DNA of 64,000 nucleotides from Sporosarcina sp. 6E9 (GCF_017921835.1 NZ_JAGEMN010000001.1:613874-677873), one strand, 5' to 3'; counted from the stretch's first letter, positions 17,021 through 28,052 are shown. Made by a program: numbers and translations. Notes: a model not told the origin generated them from the letters alone.

Positions 17021-18004
17021 ATGAAAGCATTTATACATGAATCAGGAAAATTAAAGATTGGGAAAGTGCATGAGCCAGTAGCAAGTAAAAGGGAGGTAGT
17101 CGTTAAACTCCACACGGCAGGCTTGAACCGACGCGATTTATACATACCTAATCGTCGCGGTGAAGAGGCAGATGCGCTCGTATTAGGTTCTGATGGCGCT
17201 GGCGTTATCGATTCAGTTGGTGAAGGTGTAACGGACTTTTCAATTGGCGATGAAGTCATCATCAACCCGGCTTTAAGGTGGGAGACAAATAGTGTTGCTC
17301 CGCCAGAAGGATTTGATATTTTAGGCATGCCAGATAACGGCACATTTGCTGAAAAGATCGTCATCTCTTCAGAGCAAGTTGAATTAAAACCGAAGCACCT
17401 AACTTGGGAAGAGGCTGGCGTACTGGCATTGTCCGCATTAACCGGTTACCGTGCATTGTTTACAAAAGGAAATTTGAAAGCGGGGGAAACTGTTTTAATT
17501 CCTGGTGCTGGAAGTGGTGTGGCAACTTATTTAATTTCATTTGCTAAAAATATCGGTGCTCGCGTAATCGTCACCTCGCGCAGTGAAGAAAAACGTCAAC
17601 AAGCTCTTGAATTAGGTGCAGATATTGCGCTTGATACGAGTGGCGATTGGAAACAAGAGTTGGACGGAGAAGTTGTAGACTTAGTCATTGAAAGTGTTGG
17701 AAGAGCGACATTTAATCGTTCATTAGAGGTCTTGAAGAAAGGTGGACGTATCGTTGTTTTTGGAGCTACGACCGAGGATACTGTAGAGTTGGATCTACGA
17801 AACTTTTTCTACAGTCAATTTCAATTACTCGGTTCCACTATGGGTAGCAGGGAAGAGTTGCGAGAAATGATTGCCCATATTGAGAAATATGAAACACGTC
17901 CGGTTGTTGATAAGACATTCACACTTGATGATGCAGTTGAAGCTTTTGATTATCTGGAACAGAGTAAAAACTTTGGAAAAGTTGCATTTAAAATAAGTGA
18001 ATAA
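17021..18004 (+). CDS. Medium-chain dehydrogenase/reductase, YogA-like
   Basis: NAD(P)H-dependent quinone oxidoreductase/alcohol dehydrogenase fold, 327 residues. The N-terminal GroES-like domain carries LNRRDLYIPNRR and LGSDGAGVIDSVGEGV. The Rossmann domain has GAGSGVATYLISFAKNIGARV. The four-Cys structural zinc lobe of classical alcohol dehydrogenases is missing, as in the YogA/quinone reductase branch. ATG 17021 is 8 nt after AAAAGGA; ATG 17012 overlaps the ArsA-like stop and is too close. It is the last gene of the CC-tail/ArsA-like operon. Substrate unknown. Confidence 0.85.
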   Translation: MKAFIHESGKLKIGKVHEPVASKREVVVKLHTAGLNRRDLYIPNRRGEEADALVLGSDGAGVIDSVGEGVTDFSIGDEVIINPALRWETNSVAPPEGFDILGMPDNGTFAEKIVISSEQVELKPKHLTWEEAGVLALSALTGYRALFTKGNLKAGETVLIPGAGSGVATYLISFAKNIGARVIVTSRSEEKRQQALELGADIALDTSGDWKQELDGEVVDLVIESVGRATFNRSLEVLKKGGRIVVFGATTEDTVELDLRNFFYSQFQLLGSTMGSREELREMIAHIEKYETRPVVDKTFTLDDAVEAFDYLEQSKNFGKVAFKISE

Positions 18005-18006
18005 GC

Positions 18007-18045
18007 AAAACCCTCCCGTTAATTTTTTCGCGGGAGGGTTTACTT

Positions 18046-18046
<1 letters not shown>
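18007..18046. terminator. Bidirectional terminator
   Basis: AAACCCTCCCG (18008-18018) pairs with CGGGAGGGTTT (18031-18041). T-rich on both sides, it serves the YogA-like gene and the convergent tyrosine phenol-lyase gene. Confidence 0.85.
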
Positions 18047-19488
<1,442 letters not shown>

Positions 19489-19633
19489 TCAAATTATTAA
19501 TCTCTTTAACTATATATATATTATTAACTTATTTCAATTATCAGAGCCTTCTTATTTTTATTGCTATATTTTCACAATATGACTGTCTATCCTATGAAAT
19601 GAGCGATATAATAGAAGAAAAGGGAAAGTGGGG

Positions 19634-21319
19634 ATGGAAATGACGAGAAAAGTTGAACCGCTCACTGATTTGGAAATTGCAACACGCGCCAAAATGAAAT
19701 CTATTTGGGATATTGCCTTCACGGCAGGTATTCCAGAGGAGGCAGTTGAACCCTTTGGCAGATATAAAGCAAAAATCGATGTCACAAAATTAAATAAAAC
19801 AACTACACAAGGCAAAGTCATCCTCGTTACCGCAATAAGCCCGACGCCAGCAGGTGAAGGGAAATCAACCGTAACTGTGGGACTGGCTGATGCTTTTACA
19901 AAACTGAACAAGAAAGTGATAATTGCTTTGCGTGAACCGTCACTTGGTCCTGTCATGGGTATGAAAGGCGGAGCCACGGGGGGCGGGTATGCGCAAGTGC
20001 TTCCAATGGAGGAAATCAATCTTCATTTTAATGGCGATATTCATGCAATTACCACAGCAAATAACGCATTAAGTGCACTCATTGATAATCATTTACATAG
20101 GGGTAATGAGTTGCAATTAGATCCGCGTAGAATCACGTGGAAGCGCGTTCTTGATATGAATGATCGTGCGTTGCGTCATGTGACGATAGGTTTAGGTGGT
20201 CCTGCACAGGGTATTCCGCGAGAAGACGGATTTGATATTACGGTCGCCTCGGAAATCATGGCAGTCTTTTGTTTAGCAAAAGACTTATTTGATTTAAAGG
20301 AACGTATTTCACGTATTGTCATCGGCTACACGTATAAAAGGGAAGCGGTTACAGTCGCTGATCTTGGCGTTGAAGGTGCATTAACATTATTGCTTAAGGA
20401 GGCATTTAAGCCCAACTTAGTTCAAACGATTGAAGGCACACCAGCTTTAATCCACGGGGGACCTTTCGCGAATATCGCGCATGGCTGTAACTCTTTAATT
20501 GCAACAAATACCGCAAGACAACTTGCGGATTATGTCGTTACCGAGGCAGGATTCGGTTCGGATCTTGGTGCAGAAAAGTTTATGAATATTAAAGCGAGGC
20601 AAGGCGGCTTTTCACCCGATGCGGTTGTTGTCGTAGCAACCGTTCGAGCCCTTAAAATGCAAGGTGGTGTCTCGAAAAAAGAACTAGCTATTGAGAATGA
20701 AGAAGCTGTCATTTCAGGGCTTCCAAATTTAGCAAAACATATTGAAACAATTCGTACTTTTGGGGTAGAGCCCGTTGTTGCAATCAACCGTTTCATCAAA
20801 GATTCGACGTCTGAAATAAATGCCATTCTGAATTGGTGTAAGGAGAAAGGTGTTCGCGTAGCAATTGCAAATGTGTGGGAAGATGGTGGGGAAGGCGGCA
20901 TCGCGTTGGCAAAAGAAGTGCTACATGTGTTAAATGGAAAGAATAACTTCGCTACTTTATACGATGTGGAAGAATCCATATATAATAAAGTCCTTAAAAT
21001 TGTGCAGCAAGTTTACGGCGGTAAAGATGTCGTCTTTACTGACCAGGCACAACGTAATATGAAAGACATCGAACGAAATGGGTGGGATGTATTGCCAATA
21101 TGTATGGCGAAAACGCAGTATTCATTTTCAGACGAGCCTAAACTTATGGGACGACCTGAAGGATTTTCAATTACAGTGCGCGAAATCATTCCTAAACTTG
21201 GCGCTGGTTTCTTGGTCTGCTTAACGGGTGATATTATGACGATGCCGGGTTTACCAAAATCACCGACGGCACTTAATATGGATGTCGATGAAAATGGAAA
21301 TGCGATTGGATTAATGTAG
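19634..21319 (+). CDS. fhs: Formate--tetrahydrofolate ligase
   Basis: Makes 10-formyl-THF from formate, THF and ATP. About 561 residues with the P-loop [19 protein letters not shown], the [23 protein letters not shown] block, [14 protein letters not shown], and the [18 protein letters not shown] segment seen as [14 protein letters not shown]. Two starts are possible: ATG 19634 (AGGGAAAG upstream) and ATG 19640 (GGGG 6 nt upstream); GTG 19628 is too close to the site. B. subtilis lacks this gene, while several other Bacillales have it. The deformylase gene purU is also in the window (57954), so formyl-THF can be made from and returned to formate. Confidence 0.96.
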   Translation: MEMTRKVEPLTDLEIATRAKMKSIWDIAFTAGIPEEAVEPFGRYKAKIDVTKLNKTTTQGKVILVTAISPTPAGEGKSTVTVGLADAFTKLNKKVIIALREPSLGPVMGMKGGATGGGYAQVLPMEEINLHFNGDIHAITTANNALSALIDNHLHRGNELQLDPRRITWKRVLDMNDRALRHVTIGLGGPAQGIPREDGFDITVASEIMAVFCLAKDLFDLKERISRIVIGYTYKREAVTVADLGVEGALTLLLKEAFKPNLVQTIEGTPALIHGGPFANIAHGCNSLIATNTARQLADYVVTEAGFGSDLGAEKFMNIKARQGGFSPDAVVVVATVRALKMQGGVSKKELAIENEEAVISGLPNLAKHIETIRTFGVEPVVAINRFIKDSTSEINAILNWCKEKGVRVAIANVWEDGGEGGIALAKEVLHVLNGKNNFATLYDVEESIYNKVLKIVQQVYGGKDVVFTDQAQRNMKDIERNGWDVLPICMAKTQYSFSDEPKLMGRPEGFSITVREIIPKLGAGFLVCLTGDIMTMPGLPKSPTALNMDVDENGNAIGLM

Positions 21320-21322
21320 TCG

Positions 21323-21366
21323 AAAACAATGGGACTGTCAATAAATATTGACAGTCCCATTGTTTT
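21323..21366. terminator. Bidirectional terminator between fhs and the M3 peptidase
   Basis: A 20-bp perfect stem, 21323-21342 with 21347-21366, loop AAAT, ending in T-runs on both strands. Confidence 0.92.
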
Positions 21367-21367
21367 C

Positions 21368-23065
21368 TTATAATGCTTTATCATCCACAGCGTCTAACCA
21401 AGACTCAATCGTTCCAATGACTGATTCAACACACCCATCTTCAAAAGGTGAAATCAAATTAGCTTCTGCAACAAGTTCTGTGAATGGCTTAGAACCTCCG
21501 AGTTTACATAAATGCAAGTAATCTTCCCATGCGCTCTCTTGATCCTCTAGCGAACGTTTCCAAAACTGGAACGCACAAATTTGAGCAAGTGTATAATCGA
21601 TATAATAAAAAGCAGAATGGAAAATATGACCTTGACGTTGCCACACAGCACCCGACTCCAAATAATGATTTCCATCATAATCGCGGGAAGGCAAATATGT
21701 CGCTTCAATTTTTTTCCATGCAGCCTTCCGTTCAGCAGGTGTCATTTCAGGTTTCCCATAAACAACATGTTGAAACTCATCAACAGAAACACCATACGGC
21801 AAAAATAGAAGTGCGCTACTTAAATGAGCGAATTTATATTTTTCGGTCTGTTCCTTGAAAAACAATTCCATCCAAGGCCAAGTGAAAAATTCCATACTCA
21901 TAGAGTGGATTTCGCAAGCTTCATGAGTTGGCCACATGTATTCTGGAATTCCGATATTGCGACTACTATAGACTTGGAATGCATGTCCAGCTTCATGAGT
22001 TAATACATCGATATCTCCAGAAGTTCCGTTGAAGTTTGAAAAGATAAAAGGTGAGTCATAATTATCGATAAAGGTACAATAACCGCCCGCTTCTTTTCCT
22101 GTTTTCGCTTCAAGGTCCATCAAATTCTTATTCGTCATGTATTGGAAAAACTCATTTGTTTCATGTGATAATTCGGCATACATTTTTTTACCGTTTTCAA
22201 TAATCCACTCTGGGCTACCTTGTGGAGTTGCATTTCCTGATAAGAAATTAAGCGATTGATCATAAAACTTCAATTTATCAACTTCAATTCGTTCCGCTTG
22301 TCGCTCATATAAACGATTCGCTAGGGGAACGATATGATCCCTAACTTGATTGCGGAAGTTTTTTACCATTTCAGCATTATAACCAATTCGGTTCATGCGT
22401 AAATAGCCCAGTTCAACAAAGTTTTTAAATCCTAAAGTTGTAGCGATTTCATGACGTAACTTTACGAGTTTGTCGTAGATTTCATCAAATTTATCGCCGT
22501 TATCTTCATAAAATTTATATGTTGCTTCCATAGCTGCTTTCCGTACAGCACGATCAGTTGACTCCGTGTAAGGTTCTAATTGTGCGAGTGTAAGCGTTTT
22601 ACCGTCAAACTCAATTTGAGCGGATGCAACGAGTTTTGAGTAATCAGATATTAATTTGTTTTCTTGTTGTAAAAGCGGTAAAACTTCCGGAGAAAATGAT
22701 TTTATTGCATTTTCCGCAAGTGCAAATAATTGTGAACCCCATTTTTTCTCAAGTTGTTCTCTAAATGGCGTGGATATTAGTTTCTTGTAGTAAGCAGTAC
22801 TTAGTTCTTGATATTCAGGTTCAATTTCATCGAAATAATCCCGCTCTTTTTGGTAAAACTCATCGTTCGTGTTAATCGAGGCACGAATATAAACGAGATT
22901 GGATTGTGTTGAAAAGTCATTTCCAATGGCATTAATTTTTTCGATGACTTCGTTTTGTTGTTCAAAAGAGTTTGCTTTTTGGAATTCTTCTAGAAAAATT
23001 GTAAAGTCATTTTTAATTTTGTTCATGTCCGGTCTGGAATACTGAAAATCTTCAAACTTCAGCAA
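21368..23065 (-). CDS. M3 family oligoendopeptidase (PepF-like)
   Basis: Zinc metallopeptidase of the thimet/PepF group that degrades short cytoplasmic peptides. The catalytic zinc motif is HEAGHAFQ in DVLTHEAGHAFQVYSS, with the third ligand Glu further on in EACEIHSMSMEFF. The N-terminal helical half contains the PepF-type EQLEKKWGSQLFALAENAIKSFSPEV. 565 residues from TTG 23065, which is 8 nt after AGGGGG; GTG 23071 is also in frame but only 2 nt from that site. Monocistronic. Substrate range not predictable from sequence. Confidence 0.9.
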   Translation of the reverse strand: MLKFEDFQYSRPDMNKIKNDFTIFLEEFQKANSFEQQNEVIEKINAIGNDFSTQSNLVYIRASINTNDEFYQKERDYFDEIEPEYQELSTAYYKKLISTPFREQLEKKWGSQLFALAENAIKSFSPEVLPLLQQENKLISDYSKLVASAQIEFDGKTLTLAQLEPYTESTDRAVRKAAMEATYKFYEDNGDKFDEIYDKLVKLRHEIATTLGFKNFVELGYLRMNRIGYNAEMVKNFRNQVRDHIVPLANRLYERQAERIEVDKLKFYDQSLNFLSGNATPQGSPEWIIENGKKMYAELSHETNEFFQYMTNKNLMDLEAKTGKEAGGYCTFIDNYDSPFIFSNFNGTSGDIDVLTHEAGHAFQVYSSRNIGIPEYMWPTHEACEIHSMSMEFFTWPWMELFFKEQTEKYKFAHLSSALLFLPYGVSVDEFQHVVYGKPEMTPAERKAAWKKIEATYLPSRDYDGNHYLESGAVWQRQGHIFHSAFYYIDYTLAQICAFQFWKRSLEDQESAWEDYLHLCKLGGSKPFTELVAEANLISPFEDGCVESVIGTIESWLDAVDDKAL

Positions 23066-23229
23066 GTGCACTACCCCCTAAGTGTTTATAAAAATGTTAC
23101 ACTATTACTATTCTTCATCACTTTACTGAAAAAAGCAATACTTTTTAATAGTTGTTTTTCCGGCTATATGATCTAAATAAATAATAATTAGTAGATAAAG
23201 TAAAAGCAATGAAATAGGAGGTAATTTAA

Positions 23230-23438
23230 GTGCATAATACGTTACCTGAAACAAATCCAACGGTTGGATTAAATGAAGAAGAAGCGGCTCAAAAGTTAAA
23301 AGAATTTGGTCCAAACAAATTAAGTGGGTCTAAACGGGATTCAATAATAAATTCTTGATTTATTCGATATTATTATGGATTGGACTAAAAATTACAATTG
23401 TATCGGTAAATGAAATTGTGAAATTAATTAAACGTTGA
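23230..23438 (+). pseudogene. Internally deleted P-type cation ATPase relic
   Basis: A GGAGG ribosome site and GTG 23230 start 42 codons (stop 23356-23358). They match the N-terminus of a Ca2+-type P-type ATPase: GLNEEEAAQKLKEFGPNKL is the classic cation-ATPase N-terminal motif. The next 80 nt, in another frame, encode KFLIYSILLWIGLKITIVSV then NEIVKLIKR and a stop at 23436-23438, typical of the last transmembrane helix and tail of the same family. The whole middle (phosphorylation site DKTGT, nucleotide domain, most membrane helices) is gone. Best read as a gene reduced to its two ends by one large deletion. Confidence 0.7.
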
Positions 23439-23516
23439 ATTTAGTTCATTCATTGTATTATGTTCAGAATGGGATTCGTGTTAGAATAGTTAATTGAATG
23501 TGAGGATGATGGTTAA

Positions 23517-23807
23517 ATGGAAATAAATGAATACATTGTAGAACAACTTGTTGACCCAACAGGTTTGATCCAAGGTGAACGCTATGAATTCCGGTTATAT
23601 ATAACGCTTGAAGAGGATGACGAACTGTATACAGAAGGCGGCATTGGCGTCCGTACTATTTTTGCTGTGGATGAAACAGGGGAACGGGTTGTTGTTGCTC
23701 ATTTTTTCGAGCGAGAAACAGACGCTTTCATTGATTTTGAATTGGATGAAGACGAACTTTTGGAAGTCGAGAAATTTTGCAAACAGCATTATAATAGTAT
23801 TGAGTAA
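23517..23807 (+). CDS. Small acidic protein, DUF6509-like
   Basis: A 96-residue cytoplasmic protein with no signal or membrane segment, rich in Glu and Asp. It includes VDPTGLIQGERYEFRLYI, EDDELYTEGGIGVRTIF, and an acidic end with DFELDEDELLEVEKFCKQH. I recognise the pattern of the DUF6509 family, which has no known role. ATG 23517 follows GAGGATGATGG. It lies between the ATPase relic and the flavoprotein gene with no evident operon partner. Confidence 0.7.
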   Translation: MEINEYIVEQLVDPTGLIQGERYEFRLYITLEEDDELYTEGGIGVRTIFAVDETGERVVVAHFFERETDAFIDFELDEDELLEVEKFCKQHYNSIE

Positions 23808-23934
23808 ATGAGAATAATATTCTAATAGATGGAAACAAAATATGTGTTTTTTTCGTCCTCTTAGTAGATAATGTATTTATGGGGTAAATAATACGTATTT
23901 CGTCACTTACTATTTTAATTGGAGTGTTTAATTT

Positions 23935-24918
23935 ATGAATAACGAAATTGTTGATATTACAATTATCGGAGGCGGGCCAACTGGTCTTTTCGCTTCGTTT
24001 TATGCCGGCATGCGCGAGATGTCAGTAAAAATTATCGATAGCTTACCGCAACTTGGCGGGCAGTTGATCGAACTGTATCCGGATAAATATATATATGATG
24101 TCGGTGGATTTCCTAAAATACTTGCAAAAGATTTTGTAGCGAATTTAGTGACACAAGCTCATTATGCCAAACCGGAAATTCTGCTTGGTGAAACTGCGCT
24201 TTCAGTGGAACGTGATGGAGATCATTTCATACTTAAAACAGATAAAGGTGTCCATTTGACACGTACGATTGTTCTAACAGCTGGAATAGGCGCTTTTCGT
24301 CCTAGGAAAATTGGTTTGAAAGAAGAAGTTGAATTTGAAGAAAAGACGCTCCATTATGGTATAAAAGATCTTTCTATTTTTAAAGACAAAAATGTTGTCG
24401 TTTGTGGTGGGGGAGACTCAGCAGTTGACTGGGCATTGATGCTTGAGGATATTGCTTCAAACGTAACGCTCGTTCACCGTAGAGAACGTTTTACAGCGCA
24501 TGAGACAAGCGTTAACCAACTGATGGAATCTAAAGTAGATGTAAAAACTTCATTGAATGTGAAAGCAATTGAAGGAGAAGACGGTAACGTTAAAGAACTT
24601 GTTCTTGCATCTAGAGATGGTAGCGAGGAGCGAATAAGCGTAGATCATCTAATCGTCAACTACGGGAACATTTCCTCATTGGGACCATTGAAAGAATGGG
24701 GCGTAGACATGGATCGCAACTCGATTATTGTCAATAGCCGCATGGAAACGAATATTGAAGGAATCTATGCAGCCGGCGATGTCACGACATATGACGGTAA
24801 AGTTAAACTCATAGCCGTTGGACTTGGTGAAGCACCAATCGCGGTAAACCATGCCAAAGCACATATAGACCCTAAAGCTAGATTACAACCACTTCATAGT
24901 ACTAGCGTTTTCAGTTAA
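23935..24918 (+). CDS. Ferredoxin/flavodoxin--NADP(+) reductase, YumC type
   Basis: Thioredoxin-reductase-like FNR that passes electrons between NADPH and ferredoxin or flavodoxin. FAD-binding GGGPTGLFASFYAGMR is at the N-terminus, the NADP-binding site is GGGDSAVDWALML, and the C-terminal FAD motif is IYAAGDVTTYDGKVKLIAVG. The redox CxxC of thioredoxin reductase is absent, as expected for this branch. 327 residues. ATG follows TTGGAGTG. Single gene with its own terminator. Confidence 0.9.
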   Translation: MNNEIVDITIIGGGPTGLFASFYAGMREMSVKIIDSLPQLGGQLIELYPDKYIYDVGGFPKILAKDFVANLVTQAHYAKPEILLGETALSVERDGDHFILKTDKGVHLTRTIVLTAGIGAFRPRKIGLKEEVEFEEKTLHYGIKDLSIFKDKNVVVCGGGDSAVDWALMLEDIASNVTLVHRRERFTAHETSVNQLMESKVDVKTSLNVKAIEGEDGNVKELVLASRDGSEERISVDHLIVNYGNISSLGPLKEWGVDMDRNSIIVNSRMETNIEGIYAAGDVTTYDGKVKLIAVGLGEAPIAVNHAKAHIDPKARLQPLHSTSVFS

Positions 24919-24923
24919 TAATA

Positions 24924-24962
24924 AAAGGCAGCAAACATGAAAATGTTTGCTGCCTTTACTAT
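24924..24962. terminator. Terminator after the FNR gene
   Basis: A 15-bp perfect stem, 24924-24938 with 24943-24957, GAAA tetraloop. T-rich on the forward side; it may also serve the convergent DUF1648 gene. Confidence 0.88.
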
Positions 24963-24965
24963 TTT

Positions 24966-26072
24966 TCACAATAGAAATGAAATGATTAGGATAATAATAA
25001 TCGGTAGGAATAGGATAAAATAACCTCTCGGATTCCCAAAGTTTATCGACCAACCGACGCCAAATCGCTTTTCTACAAAAATAGATGGATCATTTTTATT
25101 AACGTAGAAAATACCCGCTTTCCAATATTGGTCATCATCATAGTTTGTGATTCCTTCTACATCCTCATCAACAACGTCAACTTCAAGTCGAGAGCCGCTC
25201 TGACCGACTTTGAAAGCATAAATGCCAGTCATGGTAAAAGTAATGATAAGAAAGCCGATAGGCAATGTAAATAGAAGTGAAGGCTTTCCGATATCAGTAT
25301 GAATCGTGCTCAATTGGAGAAAAACGAATAGGATTGTCATTAAAGTCGTAGTTGCGAATAAAAACCAACTCGTATATTTTCTGAATGACAATTGTTGTGC
25401 ACGTGATCTTTTTCTGTTCGTCGCATTTATTTTAATGCCGGACCTTTTTGTCATTTCGTTTATACCGAGCATCATACCTTGCATAATCAGTAAAATGATA
25501 GGAAGTGCCATAACTGATATAATAGTTTTCTCACTAAAAGCATCGGGTTGGCCATCAATTCCCCAGTGTGTAGGTATTAAGTTAGGCAAGTTTTCGTATT
25601 GGATTGCTGTATATGCACTTAAACCAATTGTTATTACGATTGGAACTAAATAAATATACCAAGGTAGCATTTCATCAGCTGTTCGAACAGCAAGATCTGT
25701 TACGCGAACTTGTTTTAAATTGGCTCCCCATTTATTATCACGTTTTAACCGTAACGTTTTCGCATGAAACAAAAAGTATAAGATCATACTGAAAAATAAA
25801 AGTGAAAACTGTGCCACAACGCCAAACAATACGATGTTCTCTTCACTTGCATTCGAAACGGTGACCCAAATTAGAAAAGCTGTAATGATTACTAAGCCCA
25901 GCCCAGCAGTAATTAATGAGTAGATTCTCTTATAAGAAAATAGGGTAGGGTTTTTCGTATAAGTATGGGGAATGGTAACACCGAAAACGATTGTCAGCTT
26001 CAATAAATACGGTATAGCCGCTTGAATAGCGATGATAAAAATAGCGATACCAATCATTAAAAAACTTGTCAT
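24966..26072 (-). CDS. DUF1648/DUF5808 membrane protein
   Basis: A 368-residue integral membrane protein with about eight hydrophobic helices. The DUF1648 signature IPTHWGIDGQPDAF lies near the middle (after LPNL). A C-terminal DUF5808-type segment, DDDQYWKAGIFYVNKNDPSIFVEKRFGVGWSINFGNP, precedes the last membrane helix. Such proteins accompany small GntR regulators in Bacillales, with SdpI-like roles proposed for some. The start overlaps the stop of the upstream GntR gene by 4 nt (ATGA), so the two are translationally coupled. Biochemical function unknown. Confidence 0.82.
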   Translation of the reverse strand: MTSFLMIGIAIFIIAIQAAIPYLLKLTIVFGVTIPHTYTKNPTLFSYKRIYSLITAGLGLVIITAFLIWVTVSNASEENIVLFGVVAQFSLLFFSMILYFLFHAKTLRLKRDNKWGANLKQVRVTDLAVRTADEMLPWYIYLVPIVITIGLSAYTAIQYENLPNLIPTHWGIDGQPDAFSEKTIISVMALPIILLIMQGMMLGINEMTKRSGIKINATNRKRSRAQQLSFRKYTSWFLFATTTLMTILFVFLQLSTIHTDIGKPSLLFTLPIGFLIITFTMTGIYAFKVGQSGSRLEVDVVDEDVEGITNYDDDQYWKAGIFYVNKNDPSIFVEKRFGVGWSINFGNPRGYFILFLPIIIILIISFLL

Positions 26073-26449
26073 TGACGTTCCTCCTTAATCTTAGAAATAA
26101 GTCCCGTCATCATTTCAGCTATTGCACGCTCTGATAAACCGATTGCCAGTGCTTCCGCAATTACGGGACGCATTGCAGTTTCAACTCTCGAACTGGAAAC
26201 ATCATCTGGCGATAATATGCTCACAACAGCGCCAGACTTCGGTATGATTTGAATAATACCTTTGTTGTCTAGTTCACGATATGCTTTATTGACGGTATGC
26301 ATATTAATGCCAAGATCACTGGCAAGTGAACGAACGGATGGAAGAGAATCACCTGGTTGAAGAGATCCATTGGCGACTCCTTCGATTAATCCATTCGCTA
26401 ATTGTGTATAGATAGGAATCTCAGAATCCATTTCAATATTGATGAACAT
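26069..26449 (-). CDS. GntR family regulator, YtrA type
   Basis: A 126-residue regulator with an N-terminal GntR winged helix (PIYTQLANGLIEGVANGSLQPGDSLPSVRSLASDLGINMHTVNKAYRELDNKGI) and a short helical C-terminus. This is the YtrA subfamily, which normally represses its own operon of membrane or ABC genes. ATG 26449 is chosen: GGAGTG lies 9-10 nt upstream, while the earlier in-frame GTG and ATG overlap that site. It should control the coupled DUF1648 gene. The leader contains TTATA...TTATA half-sites near 26480-26512 that could be its operator. Confidence 0.87.
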   Translation of the reverse strand: MFINIEMDSEIPIYTQLANGLIEGVANGSLQPGDSLPSVRSLASDLGINMHTVNKAYRELDNKGIIQIIPKSGAVVSILSPDDVSSSRVETAMRPVIAEALAIGLSERAIAEMMTGLISKIKEERQ

Positions 26450-26514
26450 TCGAATCATCACTCCATTCTGTGCTATATTTAGTATAACAAACCTGTTCTA
26501 CCTTATCTATAACA

Positions 26515-26556
26515 AAACCCCCATCAACAATGAAAAAATTGTTGATGGGGGTTTAA
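26515..26556 (-). terminator. Hairpin downstream of pdaC
   Basis: A 17-bp perfect stem, 26515-26531 with 26538-26554, loop GAAAAA; a short T-run follows on the reverse strand. Ends the pdaC transcript before the GntR promoter. Confidence 0.8.
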
Positions 26557-26561
26557 TAGTT

Positions 26562-28052
26562 TTAGTCTTCCAATTCGGATACTGTCACGAAAGTAAAGCC
26601 TTTACCATCTAAATAAGCGAGAACTGCATCAAGTCCGTCAGCAGTTGATTGGTGAATATCGTGCATGAGAATGATACTACCATCTCGTGTACTTTTCTTA
26701 ACTTCGGTAAGTAGTTGGTTTGCATTTCGATGCTTCCAATCAAGGGTATCTACGTCCCACAAAATGACGGGTAGATCCGTTTGTTGGCGAACTGTTTTAT
26801 TTATTGCGCCGTAGGGTGGGCGAAACAAAACAGCTTTTGTTTCGGTGACTTTTTCAATAATAGCAGAAGTTCTTGTAATCTCGCTTTTTATTTTCTTAAT
26901 GCTAGCATTGGTTAGGTTGGGATGTGTCCAAGTATGATTTCCAAGTTCATGCCCTGCATTCGCAACATCCTTCGCGATTTCAGGATAATATTCAACCCGG
27001 CTTCCAAGCATGAAAAACGTAGCTTTGGCATCATATTTTTTTAATGAAGCCAGAATCTGTGTGGTCACTTTCGGATCTGGTCCGTCGTCAAAAGTTAACG
27101 CAACTTTTTTCACAGGAGGAATCTCTTTCTTCTCTTCCTTATCATCATCTGGTTTTGAACCTACAGGGTTTTCGTTTGTATCAGGATAGTCATTACTTGT
27201 CTCATCATCAATTGTTAAGCCATTATCGTCATTTTCTACTTTTAATTTAAATTCTTTTGCAACATATTTATTTAATCGATCTAGTGGAACGGAGACGATT
27301 GGAATTCCGGCTGTTTCTTCAGCGATATCATATTTATTAAAATAAAAAACTAGAGATTCGTTCGTAAGTGCAAAGTTTTGGAAATTATCCCAATGAGGCT
27401 CGGTGTGTGAAGTTGCTTCTTCTATAAACAGTTTATCTTTATATGACTCATCGCTAAATAAAATTTCACGAACAAATTCAGAAACCACATTCAGCCGTTT
27501 TTGATCGCCTTCAAATATATCTTCAATAGTGAGTTCGTTACCGGTTTCGGGATTCAATCGAAATGAATTAATTTCAGTACTCCTGTTAGCTTCGCCAATA
27601 TAAGTTGAACTTAAGAAAACAAAAGAATACAATCCTGAATGGTGTGGAAATGTTTCAAATGAAATGTTCAGTTCTCCAATTTGCTCGTCGTCATGTGCAT
27701 TGTAACTAGCTATTTGCGCTAAATAACGATCTCTTATGCTTGTCGTATAGTTTAGAACTTTAGTATTAAATGAAACATGACTGCTTTGCGGAAATTGAAG
27801 CGCGAAAGGAGCAATTGGGTCATTGGAAATCCTGGTAATGATTTTAATGCCTGGATAAGTAGAAGCGTTCGTTTCAGTTAAAATCGGATATACTTTATTT
27901 ACAGCTGGACTTGTATTTATAGGAGGAGAAGTCGCTTTATTTTTGGTTGAAGTAAATATTATAGTTATTCCTGCTAAAACAATAGAAAAGACAATGGTAG
28001 AAAATATCAGGTCAATCCAGACCGAACGACGTTTTTTATGGGTTTTTCTCAT
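26562..28052 (-). CDS. pdaC: Polysaccharide deacetylase with DUF3298 domain (PdaC-like)
   Basis: Extracytoplasmic carbohydrate deacetylase; B. subtilis PdaC removes acetyl groups from peptidoglycan MurNAc and affects lysozyme resistance. Residues about 13-33 are a membrane anchor. A DUF4163/DUF3298 (RsiV-like) sensory-type domain follows (about 85-265, including FETFPHHSGLYSFVF and TIEDIFEGD). After an acidic linker comes the NodB domain: TFDDGPDPKVTT, HELGNHTWTHPNL, RPPYGAI, ILWDVDTLDW and IILMHDIH. 496 residues. Catalytic Asp-Asp and both zinc His residues are present. Monocistronic. Confidence 0.9.
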   Translation of the reverse strand: MRKTHKKRRSVWIDLIFSTIVFSIVLAGITIIFTSTKNKATSPPINTSPAVNKVYPILTETNASTYPGIKIITRISNDPIAPFALQFPQSSHVSFNTKVLNYTTSIRDRYLAQIASYNAHDDEQIGELNISFETFPHHSGLYSFVFLSSTYIGEANRSTEINSFRLNPETGNELTIEDIFEGDQKRLNVVSEFVREILFSDESYKDKLFIEEATSHTEPHWDNFQNFALTNESLVFYFNKYDIAEETAGIPIVSVPLDRLNKYVAKEFKLKVENDDNGLTIDDETSNDYPDTNENPVGSKPDDDKEEKKEIPPVKKVALTFDDGPDPKVTTQILASLKKYDAKATFFMLGSRVEYYPEIAKDVANAGHELGNHTWTHPNLTNASIKKIKSEITRTSAIIEKVTETKAVLFRPPYGAINKTVRQQTDLPVILWDVDTLDWKHRNANQLLTEVKKSTRDGSIILMHDIHQSTADGLDAVLAYLDGKGFTFVTVSELED

